From Sulfuricurvum sp. (GTDB taxonomy: Bacteria > Campylobacterota > Campylobacteria > Campylobacterales > Sulfurimonadaceae), in NCBI GenBank assembly GCA_030696285.1, contig JAUYSQ010000190.1:1-45027 (forward strand): a stretch of 45,027 nucleotides of DNA, written 5' to 3'. Below, piece after piece: positions 1 to 8,133 of the stretch. Numbering within the stretch: position 1 is the first letter of the stretch; each line of letters begins with the position of its first letter. The position numbers were made by a program, and so were the translations under genes. The notes under the pieces are model-generated. The model had not been told where the DNA came from, searched no databases, and saw nothing but the letters and a program-made list of their open reading frames with translations.

Positions 1-125
1 AAGAAATTGCTTTTGAGATGGGTTACATCAGCAAAGAAAAGTTACTGGAACTGGCTAAGCCATTGAGCAAAAATCAATACGGCCAGTATTTAATCCGACG
101 TGCCCACGAAGGTAAAATAAACTAA
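1..125 (+). CDS. rfbA: Glucose-1-phosphate thymidylyltransferase, 3' end only
   Basis: The window opens inside this gene, and only about 40 C-terminal residues are visible in the frame starting at base 3. They read [18 protein letters not shown], followed by a YGQYL motif, which matches the conserved C-terminus of RmlA/RfbA. The enzyme makes dTDP-glucose from dTTP and glucose-1-phosphate, the first step to dTDP-L-rhamnose. The stop codon overlaps the rfbC start (TAATG), so the two are translationally coupled. The next three genes are the rest of the same pathway, which strongly supports the call despite the short fragment. Confidence 0.85.
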   Translation, partial: EIAFEMGYISKEKLLELAKPLSKNQYGQYLIRRAHEGKIN

Positions 126-697
126 TGACATTTACCCGCACTTCCATACCCGACGTCGTCCTTATTGATCCAGTAATCCACGGCGATGAGCGTGGATATT
201 TCGTTGAAACTTTTCGTGCCGATAAACTCGAAACATTTCTTGGCTTTAGTGCCCCTTTTTGTCAAGACAACGAAAGCAAATCTTCTTATGGAGTCCTACG
301 GGGTCTGCATTATCAACTCCCTCCCTTCGCTCAAACAAAACTGGTTCGTGTAATTGAGGGAGAAGTACTGGATGTAGCTGTTGATATCCGAAAAGGTTCG
401 CCAACATTTGGTCAACACGTAGCGATCAAACTTAGCGGAGAGAACAAACGCCAGATGTTTATACCGCGAGGATTTGCTCATGGTTTTATAGTACTTAGCG
501 AAACCTGCACTTTTGCCTACAAAGTCGATAATTATTACAGCCCAGAATGTGACCGCGGGATCGCATTTGATGATCCGATGCTAAATATCGATTGGATCGC
601 CGAAGTATCTAAATTACAGCTCTCCGCCAAAGATACGAAACAACCGTTATTTATGGATGCCGATCATTTCGATTACAGTGAAAACCTCTATGTCTAA
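125..697 (+). CDS. rfbC: dTDP-4-dehydrorhamnose 3,5-epimerase
   Basis: This 190-residue protein has the usual length of the RmlC cupin family. It converts dTDP-4-keto-6-deoxyglucose to dTDP-4-keto-L-rhamnose in the cytoplasm. Family signatures are visible: DERGYFVETF near residue 22, LRGLHYQ near residue 58 with the catalytic histidine, KLVRV, and PRGFAHGF near residue 114. The start overlaps the rfbA stop by one base, and the 3' end overlaps rfbD by eight bases, as in a tightly packed operon. Confidence 0.96.
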   Translation: MTFTRTSIPDVVLIDPVIHGDERGYFVETFRADKLETFLGFSAPFCQDNESKSSYGVLRGLHYQLPPFAQTKLVRVIEGEVLDVAVDIRKGSPTFGQHVAIKLSGENKRQMFIPRGFAHGFIVLSETCTFAYKVDNYYSPECDRGIAFDDPMLNIDWIAEVSKLQLSAKDTKQPLFMDADHFDYSENLYV

Positions 698-1559
698 GAT
701 CTTAGTGACAGGGGCGACTGGACAGCTTGGCAGCGAAATAAAAACAATTGCAACCAATTACCCGCAACATGATTTTACCTTTGCTGATCGCAGCGCACTT
801 GATATAAGCAATCTTTGCAAACTGGAAGACTACTTCGATGACAAAACTTTTGATGTCATCATCAACTGTGCTGCCTATACTGCTGTAGACAAAGCAGAAA
901 ATGAAAATGATTTAGCCGATACGATTAATCATCGTGCCGTTTCATTACTTGCTAAAATTGCAAAAAAGAAAAACATGACCTTCATTCACATTTCTACGGA
1001 TTATGTTTTTGATGGTCAGAACTACCGTCCTTACATCGAAACGGATACTACCGATCCGCAGGGGGTTTATGGCCGAACCAAACAGGATGGAGAAAATGCG
1101 ATTTTAGATGTTGCTCTTAAAAATAGCATCATCATCCGTACATCATGGGTTTACTCATCATTCGGATCTAACTTTGTGAAAACGATGCTTCGTTTAGGCA
1201 AAGAGAGAGATGCGCTTGGCGTCATCTTCGATCAAGTCGGAACCCCTACATATGCGCATGATTTAGCCAAAACTATTTTAGATATTCTTCCGCAAATCAA
1301 CAATGAATCGCCCGAAATTTACCACTACAGTAACGAGGGGGTTATCAGCTGGTATGATTTTTCTCAGGCGATATTTGAACTCTCAAAGATTCAATGCCAA
1401 ATCAATCCTATCACAACCGATCAGTATCCGACCCAAGCCAAACGCCCCCATTACAGTTTACTAAATAAATCAAAAATCAAAAATAACTTTGAAATCACTA
1501 TCCCCTATTGGAGAGATTCTCTCAAAAAATGTTTAAAAGAGTTAGGAGAAATCAAATGA
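690..1559 (+). CDS. rfbD: dTDP-4-dehydrorhamnose reductase
   Basis: This is the last enzyme of dTDP-L-rhamnose synthesis, an NAD(P)H-dependent reductase of the SDR superfamily. I chose the ATG at 690 because the protein then begins MSKILVTGATGQLG, which puts the Rossmann GxxGxxG motif at the N-terminus as in the family. A start at 657 would add 11 residues inside rfbC. The resulting 289 residues match RmlD length. Further motifs are STDYVFDG and the YGRTKQDGE segment carrying the catalytic Tyr and Lys. Its stop overlaps the rfbB start as ATGA. Confidence 0.95.
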   Translation: MSKILVTGATGQLGSEIKTIATNYPQHDFTFADRSALDISNLCKLEDYFDDKTFDVIINCAAYTAVDKAENENDLADTINHRAVSLLAKIAKKKNMTFIHISTDYVFDGQNYRPYIETDTTDPQGVYGRTKQDGENAILDVALKNSIIIRTSWVYSSFGSNFVKTMLRLGKERDALGVIFDQVGTPTYAHDLAKTILDILPQINNESPEIYHYSNEGVISWYDFSQAIFELSKIQCQINPITTDQYPTQAKRPHYSLLNKSKIKNNFEITIPYWRDSLKKCLKELGEIK

Positions 1560-2587
1560 ACACTATTTTAGTCACCGGATGCGCCGGATTTATCGGGAGT
1601 AATTTTGTCCCCTATTTTTTAAATAAATACCCCGATATGCGCCTTATCAATCTCGATTTATTAACGTATGCGGGTGATATGGCCAATCTATCCGATGCAC
1701 CGCAAGGTGATCGTCACATCTTTGTCCAAGGGGACATCTGCAATCGTCCTCTCGTCGAATCTCTTTTTGCCCAGTACGACATCCGTGGTGTCATCCACTT
1801 TGCCGCCGAAAGCCACGTAGATAACAGCATCAAAAATCCCGGTGTGTTTGTACAGACCAATGTGAATGGCAGTTTTACTCTGATCGATGTTGCCTATAAG
1901 TCATGGATGGAAAAACCGTTTGTGTATAAATCTGGATATGAAGGGTGCCGTTTCCATCATATCAGTACCGATGAAGTCTATGGGACGCTCAGCGATGATC
2001 CAAGCGATCTGTTCACCGAGGAAACATCGTACGCACCCAACAGTCCGTACAGTGCATCAAAAGCTGGATCAGACATGATTGTCCGTTCTTACCACCATAC
2101 CTATGGGATGAATACCATTATTACCAACTGTTCCAATAACTATGGTCCCAAACAACATAACGAAAAATTGATCCCAACCGTAATCCGTAAAGCACTCAAT
2201 GGTGAGAATATCCCTGTCTATGGTGATGGTAAAAACATCCGCGACTGGCTCTATGTCTTGGATCACTGCAAAGGGATCGACCTTGTTTACCATACAGGAC
2301 GCAGTGGTGAAGTCTACAATATCGGTGGACGTAACGAGCGCAATAACAACCAAATCGTTGAACGTATCTGTACCCTTCTCGATCAGATGAAACCTAAAGC
2401 TGATGGCAAAAGCTATAATAGCCTCATTACCTACGTCGAAGACCGGGCAGGACATGATCGCCGTTATGCGATCGATGCCACTAAAATCGAAACCGAGCTT
2501 GGATGGAAAGCCGAAGAAACTTTTGATACGGGGATCGTTAAGACAGCGGAATGGTATTTACATAAATTACAAGGTAATACAAAATGA
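1556..2587 (+). CDS. rfbB: dTDP-glucose 4,6-dehydratase
   Basis: RmlB/RfbB is an extended SDR enzyme that turns dTDP-glucose into dTDP-4-keto-6-deoxyglucose. The ATG at 1556 overlaps the rfbD stop (ATGA) and puts TGCAGFIGSNF (GxxGxxG) at residue 6. Other family marks are HFAAESHVDNSI, ISTDEVYG, YSASKAGSD with the catalytic Tyr and Lys, and YGDGKNIRDWLYV. At 343 residues it is of normal length. The gene order A-C-D-B completes the rhamnose pathway. Confidence 0.96.
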   Translation: MNTILVTGCAGFIGSNFVPYFLNKYPDMRLINLDLLTYAGDMANLSDAPQGDRHIFVQGDICNRPLVESLFAQYDIRGVIHFAAESHVDNSIKNPGVFVQTNVNGSFTLIDVAYKSWMEKPFVYKSGYEGCRFHHISTDEVYGTLSDDPSDLFTEETSYAPNSPYSASKAGSDMIVRSYHHTYGMNTIITNCSNNYGPKQHNEKLIPTVIRKALNGENIPVYGDGKNIRDWLYVLDHCKGIDLVYHTGRSGEVYNIGGRNERNNNQIVERICTLLDQMKPKADGKSYNSLITYVEDRAGHDRRYAIDATKIETELGWKAEETFDTGIVKTAEWYLHKLQGNTK

Positions 2588-2700
2588 TCAATATCACAAA
2601 AACATACCTGCTCAAAAAACTCGGTTTATAAAAACCACTAAAAAGACTTTATTACCATTGTAAACTTCCTAAAAAACATAACAATCCATTAGCACGGTGA
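2584..2700 (+). pseudogene. Possible remnant of a deleted cluster gene
   Basis: An ATG at 2584 overlaps the rfbB stop as ATGA, just like the other junctions of this operon. It opens a 15-codon frame (MINITKTYLLKKLGL) that ends at TAA 2629-2631. The same frame continues for another 22 codons of protein-like sequence (KPLKRLYYHCKLPKKH and so on) up to TGA at 2698. The coupling plus the readable continuation suggest the 5' scrap of a once-coupled gene interrupted by a stop, or a short coupled peptide. I cannot assign a family. Confidence 0.3.
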
Positions 2701-2722
2701 ATGTTACCTTCCGGTAACATTC
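2699..2722 (+). terminator. Perfect hairpin after rfbB, possible terminator
   Basis: GAATGTTACC and GGTAACATTC form a 10-bp perfect stem around a TTCC loop. A T6 run lies about 14 bases further on (in tatagtttttta) rather than directly after the stem, so termination may be partial. The hairpin separates the rhamnose genes from the gmm-ugd-wzx part, and a promoter-like box follows. It could instead be an operator. Confidence 0.45.
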
Positions 2723-2739
2723 ATAATAAATATAGTTTT

Positions 2740-2751
2740 TTATTGTAGAAT
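2740..2751 (+). promoter_or_regulatory. Putative promoter for gmm-ugd-wzx
   Basis: TAGAAT at 2746-2751 follows a T-rich stretch (tatagttttttattg), the usual appearance of a Campylobacterota sigma-70 promoter, where the -35 box is weak. The expected start point is near 2758, about 23 bases before the gmm ATG, with GGAG at 2765-2768 as ribosome binding site. It is called by eye from the -10 sequence only. Confidence 0.4.
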
Positions 2752-2780
2752 ATCGCAACTATTTGGAGTCCCTATATTTG

Positions 2781-3278
2781 ATGTCTTATCTTGATTCGAA
2801 CACCTTTGCCACCGTCGTAGAGAACACTCCGCTGATCTCGATCGATCTGATCATCCGTAACAGTAAGAACGAGGTATTATTGGGACGCCGTCTCAATGCT
2901 CCTGCAAAGGGATTCTGGTTCACCCCAGGCGGACGGATCTACAAAAACGAAACTATGGCTGAGGCTTTCACACGAATCATCCACGATGAGACAGGACTGA
3001 CACGCACCATCACTGATGCGACCTTTATTGGTCCCTTTGAACACTTTTACGACGATAGCTTAATGAGTCCTTCTATCGCTACCCATTATGTTGTCTTAGC
3101 GTATGAAATTCATGCTGATATCGATCTCTCTGCTCTTCCTCATTCGCAGCACGGCGAGTACCGTTGGACATCAGCGCTAGATTTGATGAATGATGACACC
3201 GTTCACGCTCATGTAAAATGGTATTTTAATACTCAGTCCAAAACCATAAAAACAACTCACCACAGGGACATTGTATGA
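2781..3278 (+). CDS. gmm: Nudix hydrolase, GDP-mannose mannosyl hydrolase type
   Basis: This 165-residue protein belongs to the Gmm/WcaH branch of Nudix hydrolases, which cleave GDP-mannose or related GDP-sugars to GDP and free sugar. The Nudix box is recognisable: GGRIYKNE, then R-IIHDETGL. As in GDP-mannose hydrolases, the first glutamate of the canonical REUXEE core is missing. The N-terminal [11 protein letters not shown] and the [18 protein letters not shown] stretch are also typical of that branch. The ATG at 2781 has GGAG 12 bases upstream; the TTG at 2778 is an alternative. It overlaps ugd by four bases. The exact sugar nucleotide is inferred. Confidence 0.85.
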   Translation: MSYLDSNTFATVVENTPLISIDLIIRNSKNEVLLGRRLNAPAKGFWFTPGGRIYKNETMAEAFTRIIHDETGLTRTITDATFIGPFEHFYDDSLMSPSIATHYVVLAYEIHADIDLSALPHSQHGEYRWTSALDLMNDDTVHAHVKWYFNTQSKTIKTTHHRDIV

Positions 3279-4480
3279 AAATCGCTATCGCCGGGACTGG
3301 TTATGTAGGACTCTCCAATGGGATACTTTTATCCCAACACAACGAAGTCGTCGCTTTGGATATCATCCCTGAAAAAGTTGCGATGATCAATGCCAAAAAA
3401 TCCCCTATCGAAGATCATGAAATCGCAGAGTATCTCCAGCGAGATGACCTAAATTTCAAAGCAACATTAGACAAAGAAGAAGCGTACACAAATGCAGATT
3501 TTGTGATCATCGCAACCCCAACCGATTATGATGCCGATACAAACTATTTCAATACAAAATCAATAGAATACGTCATTGCTGATGTCATCGCTATCAATCC
3601 AAACGCCGTCATGGTCATCAAATCAACAATCCCAGTAGGCTATATCAAAAAAGTCAAAGAGCAATTTTCTACAGATAATATTTTCTTCTCTCCCGAGTTT
3701 CTACGCGAGGGCAGTGCACTGTATGACAACCTGCACCCCTCTCGTATCATTGTAGGCGAGCGAAGCGAACGAGCACGTACATTTGCCTCTCTTTTGGCTC
3801 AAGGAGCCATTAAAACCGATATCCCTATCCTCTTCACTGATTCTGATGAAGCCGAAGCGATCAAACTGTTTGCCAATACTTATCTGGCTATGAGGGTTGC
3901 TTATTTCAATGAGCTGGACAGCTACGCAGAAAGTCACGGCATGAATAGCCGTCAGATTATCGAGGGGATTGGTCTTGATCCGCGTATTGGAAACCATTAC
4001 AACAACCCCTCTTTTGGATATGGCGGTTATTGCCTTCCAAAAGACACCAAACAACTTCTCGCGAACTATGCCGAAGTACCCAGCAACATGATTCGTGCCA
4101 TCGTCGATGCCAACAGTACACGTAAAGACTTCATAGCCGATAGCATTATCAAAAAATTAGGGATGAGCCCTCGCAGTACTGATCCAAAAGTCGCAGCGAC
4201 CAAAACGGTAGGAATCTATCGTCTCGTGATGAAAGCGGGATCAGATAATTTCCGTTCTTCAGCCATCCAAGGCATCATGAAACGGATCAAGGCAAAGGGA
4301 ATTGAAATTGTCATCTACGAACCTACCCTCCGCGAAGATGAGTTTTTCCGTTCACGCGTCATCCATGATTTTGAAGAGTTTAAAGCACTCTCGGATGTCA
4401 TCATTGCAAACCGTCATGCTGATGTCCTCGATGATGTTGCCCATAAAGTTTACAGTAGAGATTTGTTTGGGAATGACTGA
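3275..4480 (+). CDS. ugd: UDP-glucose 6-dehydrogenase
   Basis: Ugd oxidises UDP-glucose twice with NAD to UDP-glucuronate, a precursor for acidic polysaccharides. The 401 residues begin with the Rossmann motif [15 protein letters not shown]. The catalytic-cysteine motif [14 protein letters not shown] puts Cys near residue 253, and [16 protein letters not shown] is typical of the short bacterial Ugd group. It is coupled to gmm by an ATGA overlap. UDP-glucuronate made here could be used by the glycosyltransferases downstream. Confidence 0.94.
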   Translation: MKIAIAGTGYVGLSNGILLSQHNEVVALDIIPEKVAMINAKKSPIEDHEIAEYLQRDDLNFKATLDKEEAYTNADFVIIATPTDYDADTNYFNTKSIEYVIADVIAINPNAVMVIKSTIPVGYIKKVKEQFSTDNIFFSPEFLREGSALYDNLHPSRIIVGERSERARTFASLLAQGAIKTDIPILFTDSDEAEAIKLFANTYLAMRVAYFNELDSYAESHGMNSRQIIEGIGLDPRIGNHYNNPSFGYGGYCLPKDTKQLLANYAEVPSNMIRAIVDANSTRKDFIADSIIKKLGMSPRSTDPKVAATKTVGIYRLVMKAGSDNFRSSAIQGIMKRIKAKGIEIVIYEPTLREDEFFRSRVIHDFEEFKALSDVIIANRHADVLDDVAHKVYSRDLFGND

Positions 4481-4524
4481 GATTATCCATAAAATTAACA
4501 ATTTGCCGATACAGGTATTTATCC

Positions 4525-5811
4525 ATGCGTAAAGCATACTCAAAAAATTTGGCTACTTCCTACATACTAATCGTACTTGGCATTATAATACCTATTATCA
4601 TGACACCCTTTCTACTAGACAAGTTAGGTACTGAATTATACGGTTTATGGATATTAATGACTACAATGGTCGCATACTTTTACCTTTCAAATCTGGGACT
4701 GAACACTGCTTTTACAAAAGAAATCAGTAGTGATACCGACATACCTATAAGCAATAACCTCATCTCTACAATAGTGTTTTTTTTCTTAGGGGTCATTGTT
4801 CTTATGTCCATTGTGACCCTCATCATTTTTTTCAATCTGGATACTTTTTTTACCATAAAGGGTGATCATTTAGAAACTGGAAAGTATTTATTGATCATTT
4901 TCTTTTTGAGCTTTGCTGTAGGATTAATATCGTCAATTTTTGATTCTATACTTTTCGCCAAGCAATTACTTTTTCTTTCGAACATGATTAAAGTGGTTTC
5001 ACTGATAGTTACAACCAGTTCTACAGTCATATTGCTGCTGTACGGTTATTCCATCATTGCCATTGCACTGAGCAATCTTGTCATAGGGGTTTTGCTTTCA
5101 ATGGTGATGTATTGGTACAGCAGAAAGATCATAGATTTTGAATTGCATCTCAAATACGTCGATTTTAAAATTTTAAAAAAATTATTCAAACCAAGTATCT
5201 ATTATTTTCTCATTAGCATAAGTGTGACCATTTCCTTTTACAGCGATACCATAGTCATCTCTACAATATTGAGTCTAACAGCAGTTGCTGTATATTCTGT
5301 AGCCCAAAAAGTGGTCAATATCAGTGAAAAAATACTTTTCAAAATCACAGACATTATGTTTCCCAATATTGCCAAGCTTTTTCATGAAGAAAACTATAAT
5401 GAAATCGAGAGATTGCACAATCGTGTCATGGCAATTTCAATCGGTTTAGGCATTCTGGGGTATGGTACCCTTTATTTCATAGGACCTGAGCTTATTAAAC
5501 TCTGGATTGGCAACAAACTGCACATAGACACAACTGTATTCAATATCCTCCTCCTTTTTTCTTTTATACACATATGGAATCATGTCAGTTCGGTATTTGT
5601 CATGGCAATGGGATTGCACAAAGAGGTAGCATGGTCAGTTATGATCGAAGCAGTTTTGAACGTAGTCTTCTCGGTCCTTTTAGCAAAAGAGTATGGACTC
5701 CCCGGTATCGCGATGGGGACATTAATCGCACACGCCCTTACCAATAACTGGTTTACACCGTATTGGTTTTACCGAAATTTACATCTCCTGAAAGCTAGAA
5801 AAAATGACTGA
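4525..5811 (+). CDS. Wzx-like lipid-linked oligosaccharide flippase
   Basis: This is a 428-residue, very hydrophobic protein of the polysaccharide-transporter/MATE-like superfamily with roughly 12-14 membrane segments. The first (ATSYILIVLGIIIPIIMTPF) directly follows a short positively charged N-terminus, and LGTELYGLWILMTTM is typical of the family. It is expected to flip undecaprenyl-linked repeat units across the inner membrane. It follows ugd after 44 bases and precedes the first glycosyltransferase by 21. The coding sequence is visibly AT-rich and contains a T8 run near 4779-4786. Confidence 0.88.
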   Translation: MRKAYSKNLATSYILIVLGIIIPIIMTPFLLDKLGTELYGLWILMTTMVAYFYLSNLGLNTAFTKEISSDTDIPISNNLISTIVFFFLGVIVLMSIVTLIIFFNLDTFFTIKGDHLETGKYLLIIFFLSFAVGLISSIFDSILFAKQLLFLSNMIKVVSLIVTTSSTVILLLYGYSIIAIALSNLVIGVLLSMVMYWYSRKIIDFELHLKYVDFKILKKLFKPSIYYFLISISVTISFYSDTIVISTILSLTAVAVYSVAQKVVNISEKILFKITDIMFPNIAKLFHEENYNEIERLHNRVMAISIGLGILGYGTLYFIGPELIKLWIGNKLHIDTTVFNILLLFSFIHIWNHVSSVFVMAMGLHKEVAWSVMIEAVLNVVFSVLLAKEYGLPGIAMGTLIAHALTNNWFTPYWFYRNLHLLKARKND

Positions 5812-5832
5812 ACATAAGGAAAAAATTTAAAT

Positions 5833-6741
5833 ATGGAACTCATAACACAAATCGAACCATACTTGGAACAAAAGCCAGAATATAAACTCACACGGGGACT
5901 CTTTTGGCCTGCCCATGAAAAACGGCAGGGGGAAGGCGGCTTACGGACAAAAGGCTATTTCAAAAAGTCTTATGATACTAAACCGCTAATAAGTGTCGTT
6001 ACCGTTGTCTACAATGGGCAAGAAAATCTAGAACAAACCATAAATAGTGTTTTAGATCAAACGTATGACAATATCGAGCACATAATCATTGATGGCGCTT
6101 CCAAAGACAAAACTCTTGAGATTATCCAAAAATATGATGATAAAATAGACTATTGGGTAAGTGAACCCGATGGTGGAATCTATAAAGCCATGAACAAAGG
6201 TGCCAGCCTTGCATCGGGAGAATATATCGCTTTTTTAAACGCAGATGATTGGTACAATTTAGACACCATACATTCGGTCGTCGATGCCATTATAGAACAT
6301 CACCGTCTTGATTATATTTTCGGAAATGTTGATATCTACTCTAATGATATTTTACACTCTACCTTGAAAAAACAATTTGAACAATACAAATTCAATACTC
6401 CATTCGGTCACCCGGCTTTATTTGTGCAGACCTGTCATCTTCTGACTACGCCGTTTAATACTGACTATAAAGTAATCGCCGATTATGATTTCATTCTAGA
6501 ATTGATTGCTAAAAAACTCAACTATTACCATCTCGATAAATCACTTACAAATTTTCGTTTAGGTGGAGTTTCTTCCTCGGCGAACATTAGTAGAGAAAAA
6601 TTTCGACTATATTACGCCCGTTTCGGCCTTATCCGAGCAGTCTACAGCTATCTTCTCGCTACCCATAGCCCACTGATAAAACCGATTAATACACTCATAC
6701 ATACCTTCCGATATATCTTAAAACTATCGGCTTCACGATGA
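5833..6741 (+). CDS. Glycosyltransferase, family 2
   Basis: A GT-A fold transferase of 302 residues. After a 45-residue N-terminal extension comes ISVVTVVYNGQENLEQTI, then HIIIDGASKDKT, EPDGGIYKAMNKG, and the metal-binding NADDW near residue 138. This pattern is that of the WcaA/WcaE-type GT2 enzymes of exopolysaccharide clusters. It probably adds one sugar to the lipid-linked repeat unit at the cytoplasmic face. AAGGA lies 12 bases before the ATG. It overlaps the next gene by four bases. Donor and linkage cannot be read from sequence. Confidence 0.9.
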   Translation: MELITQIEPYLEQKPEYKLTRGLFWPAHEKRQGEGGLRTKGYFKKSYDTKPLISVVTVVYNGQENLEQTINSVLDQTYDNIEHIIIDGASKDKTLEIIQKYDDKIDYWVSEPDGGIYKAMNKGASLASGEYIAFLNADDWYNLDTIHSVVDAIIEHHRLDYIFGNVDIYSNDILHSTLKKQFEQYKFNTPFGHPALFVQTCHLLTTPFNTDYKVIADYDFILELIAKKLNYYHLDKSLTNFRLGGVSSSANISREKFRLYYARFGLIRAVYSYLLATHSPLIKPINTLIHTFRYILKLSASR

Positions 6742-7307
6742 AACTCTCAACCTTGTTCAACCCCTACGCAATCGGCTTTTATCTGAAACAATTTCTTTTG
6801 TTAAAGAAACATGGGGGTAGATTACATTCAAATGGATTTCGTCTTTCATGCGAACCGATGGCTGAATTTACAATCGATCCGAATTCACATATCTATCTCG
6901 GACGACAAATTCACCTGCGTAAAAATACCGATATCGAAGCCAGAGACGGGGCAGTGATTCAGATCGGCAATAACTTTTTTATAAATAAAAACTCTAACAT
7001 CATCGCTCGTTATGGAATCACTATTGGTGATAACTGCATGATCGGTGAAAATACGAGTATTATCGATCACAATCACACCTTTCATAATCCCACCGAAACT
7101 ATCCAATCACAAGGCTATCAAGGTGCGAAAATTGCCATTGGAAACAATGTATGGATAGGAGGACGAGTTTTTATAGGACATGGAGTTCATATTGGGGATA
7201 ACGTTGTCATCGGGGCCAATACCGTTGTAACAAAATCGATTCCTTCTGATTCGGTTGTTTATGGGAAAACAGAACTCATCATCAAACCTGTGGAAAGAAA
7301 AGAATAA
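6738..7307 (+). CDS. Left-handed beta-helix O-acyltransferase (WbbJ/CysE-like)
   Basis: A 189-residue hexapeptide-repeat acyltransferase. Imperfect [LIV]-G-x4 repeats run from about residue 45 (IYLGRQIHLRKN) to residue 175. The DHNHTF segment carries the likely catalytic histidine, and the helix cap follows at IGANTVVTKSIPSDSVVYG. Proteins like this transfer acetyl from acetyl-CoA to a sugar hydroxyl. The ATG overlaps the preceding transferase gene by four bases, so the two are probably made together and may act on the same residue. Confidence 0.9.
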   Translation: MKLSTLFNPYAIGFYLKQFLLLKKHGGRLHSNGFRLSCEPMAEFTIDPNSHIYLGRQIHLRKNTDIEARDGAVIQIGNNFFINKNSNIIARYGITIGDNCMIGENTSIIDHNHTFHNPTETIQSQGYQGAKIAIGNNVWIGGRVFIGHGVHIGDNVVIGANTVVTKSIPSDSVVYGKTELIIKPVERKE

Positions 7308-7326
7308 CTATGGCAAGGACGCTCGC

Positions 7327-8133
7327 ATGAAAAGTAAAATAGTAGTCCAAGAACAAGAAATTACAATTATTGAAGATGACTATATATCATTAACCGACAT
7401 GGTAAAAAATATTGACAATGGTCTTGTTCTGATTGAAAAATGGCTTAGAAATAAAAATACGATAGAGTTTATTGGCATTTGGGAAGAAATTTATAATCGT
7501 AATTTTAATTCCCCCGAATTCGAGGGGATTAAAAATGAAGCTGGCTTAAATAGATTTTCTTTATCCGTAAAAATGTGGATATCAAAAACAAATGCGATAG
7601 GGATAATAGCCAAAGCTGGAAGATACGGTGGCACGTATGCACACAAGGACATAGCTTTTGAGTTTGCAAGCTGGATAAGTCCAAAATTCAAACTGTTTCT
7701 TATCAAAGAGTTTCAAAGACTTAAAAATGATGATATAGAAAAGCAAAAGCTCGGATGGGATATCAAACGAACCATAGTAAAGATGAACTATCATATCCAT
7801 ACGGATGCCATAAAAAACAATCTAATTCCGCCAAATATTGCAAAAAATAAGATAAATTTCATATATGCCAGCGAAGCAGATCTTTTAAACCTAGCGTTAT
7901 TTGGCACTACTGCCAAACAATGGCAAGATGAAAATTTAGATAAAAAAGGAAATATGAGAGATTATGCAACAGTAGAACAATTGGTGGTTCTAGCAAATCT
8001 TGAAAGCCTAAATGCAGAGTTTATAAAACAGCAGCTTTTACCAAAACAAAGAGTTGAACGATTAAATGAAATAGCCATAGAGCAATTAGAAATAATGTTA
8101 AGCTACAGCAAAAAGCTCAAGGGTAACGAATGA
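7327..8133 (+). CDS. KilA-N domain protein inside the polysaccharide operon
   Basis: This 268-residue protein starts at the ATG at 7327, which has AAGGA seven bases upstream; a longer frame from 7255 would overlap the acyltransferase gene. Residues about 15-130 look like a KilA-N domain: DDYISLTDMVKN, an IEFIGIWEEIYN segment, and the conserved AGRYGGTYAHKDIAFEFASW followed by FKLFLIKEFQRLK. The C-terminal part (FGTTAKQWQ... EQLVVLANLESLNAEFI) is common to bacterial KilA-N proteins. The domain is known from phages and large DNA viruses and is thought to bind nucleic acid; the function here is unknown. Composition is rich in Lys, Asn and Ile, and the DNA is more AT-rich than its neighbours. Its stop overlaps the next glycosyltransferase start (ATGA). 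Confidence 0.88.
   Translation: MKSKIVVQEQEITIIEDDYISLTDMVKNIDNGLVLIEKWLRNKNTIEFIGIWEEIYNRNFNSPEFEGIKNEAGLNRFSLSVKMWISKTNAIGIIAKAGRYGGTYAHKDIAFEFASWISPKFKLFLIKEFQRLKNDDIEKQKLGWDIKRTIVKMNYHIHTDAIKNNLIPPNIAKNKINFIYASEADLLNLALFGTTAKQWQDENLDKKGNMRDYATVEQLVVLANLESLNAEFIKQQLLPKQRVERLNEIAIEQLEIMLSYSKKLKGNE

Noticed and set aside
4779-4786. T8 tract in the Wzx-like gene as a phase-variation site
   Set aside because: It encodes Phe codons in a membrane segment and is not longer than expected in such an AT-rich hydrophobic gene.
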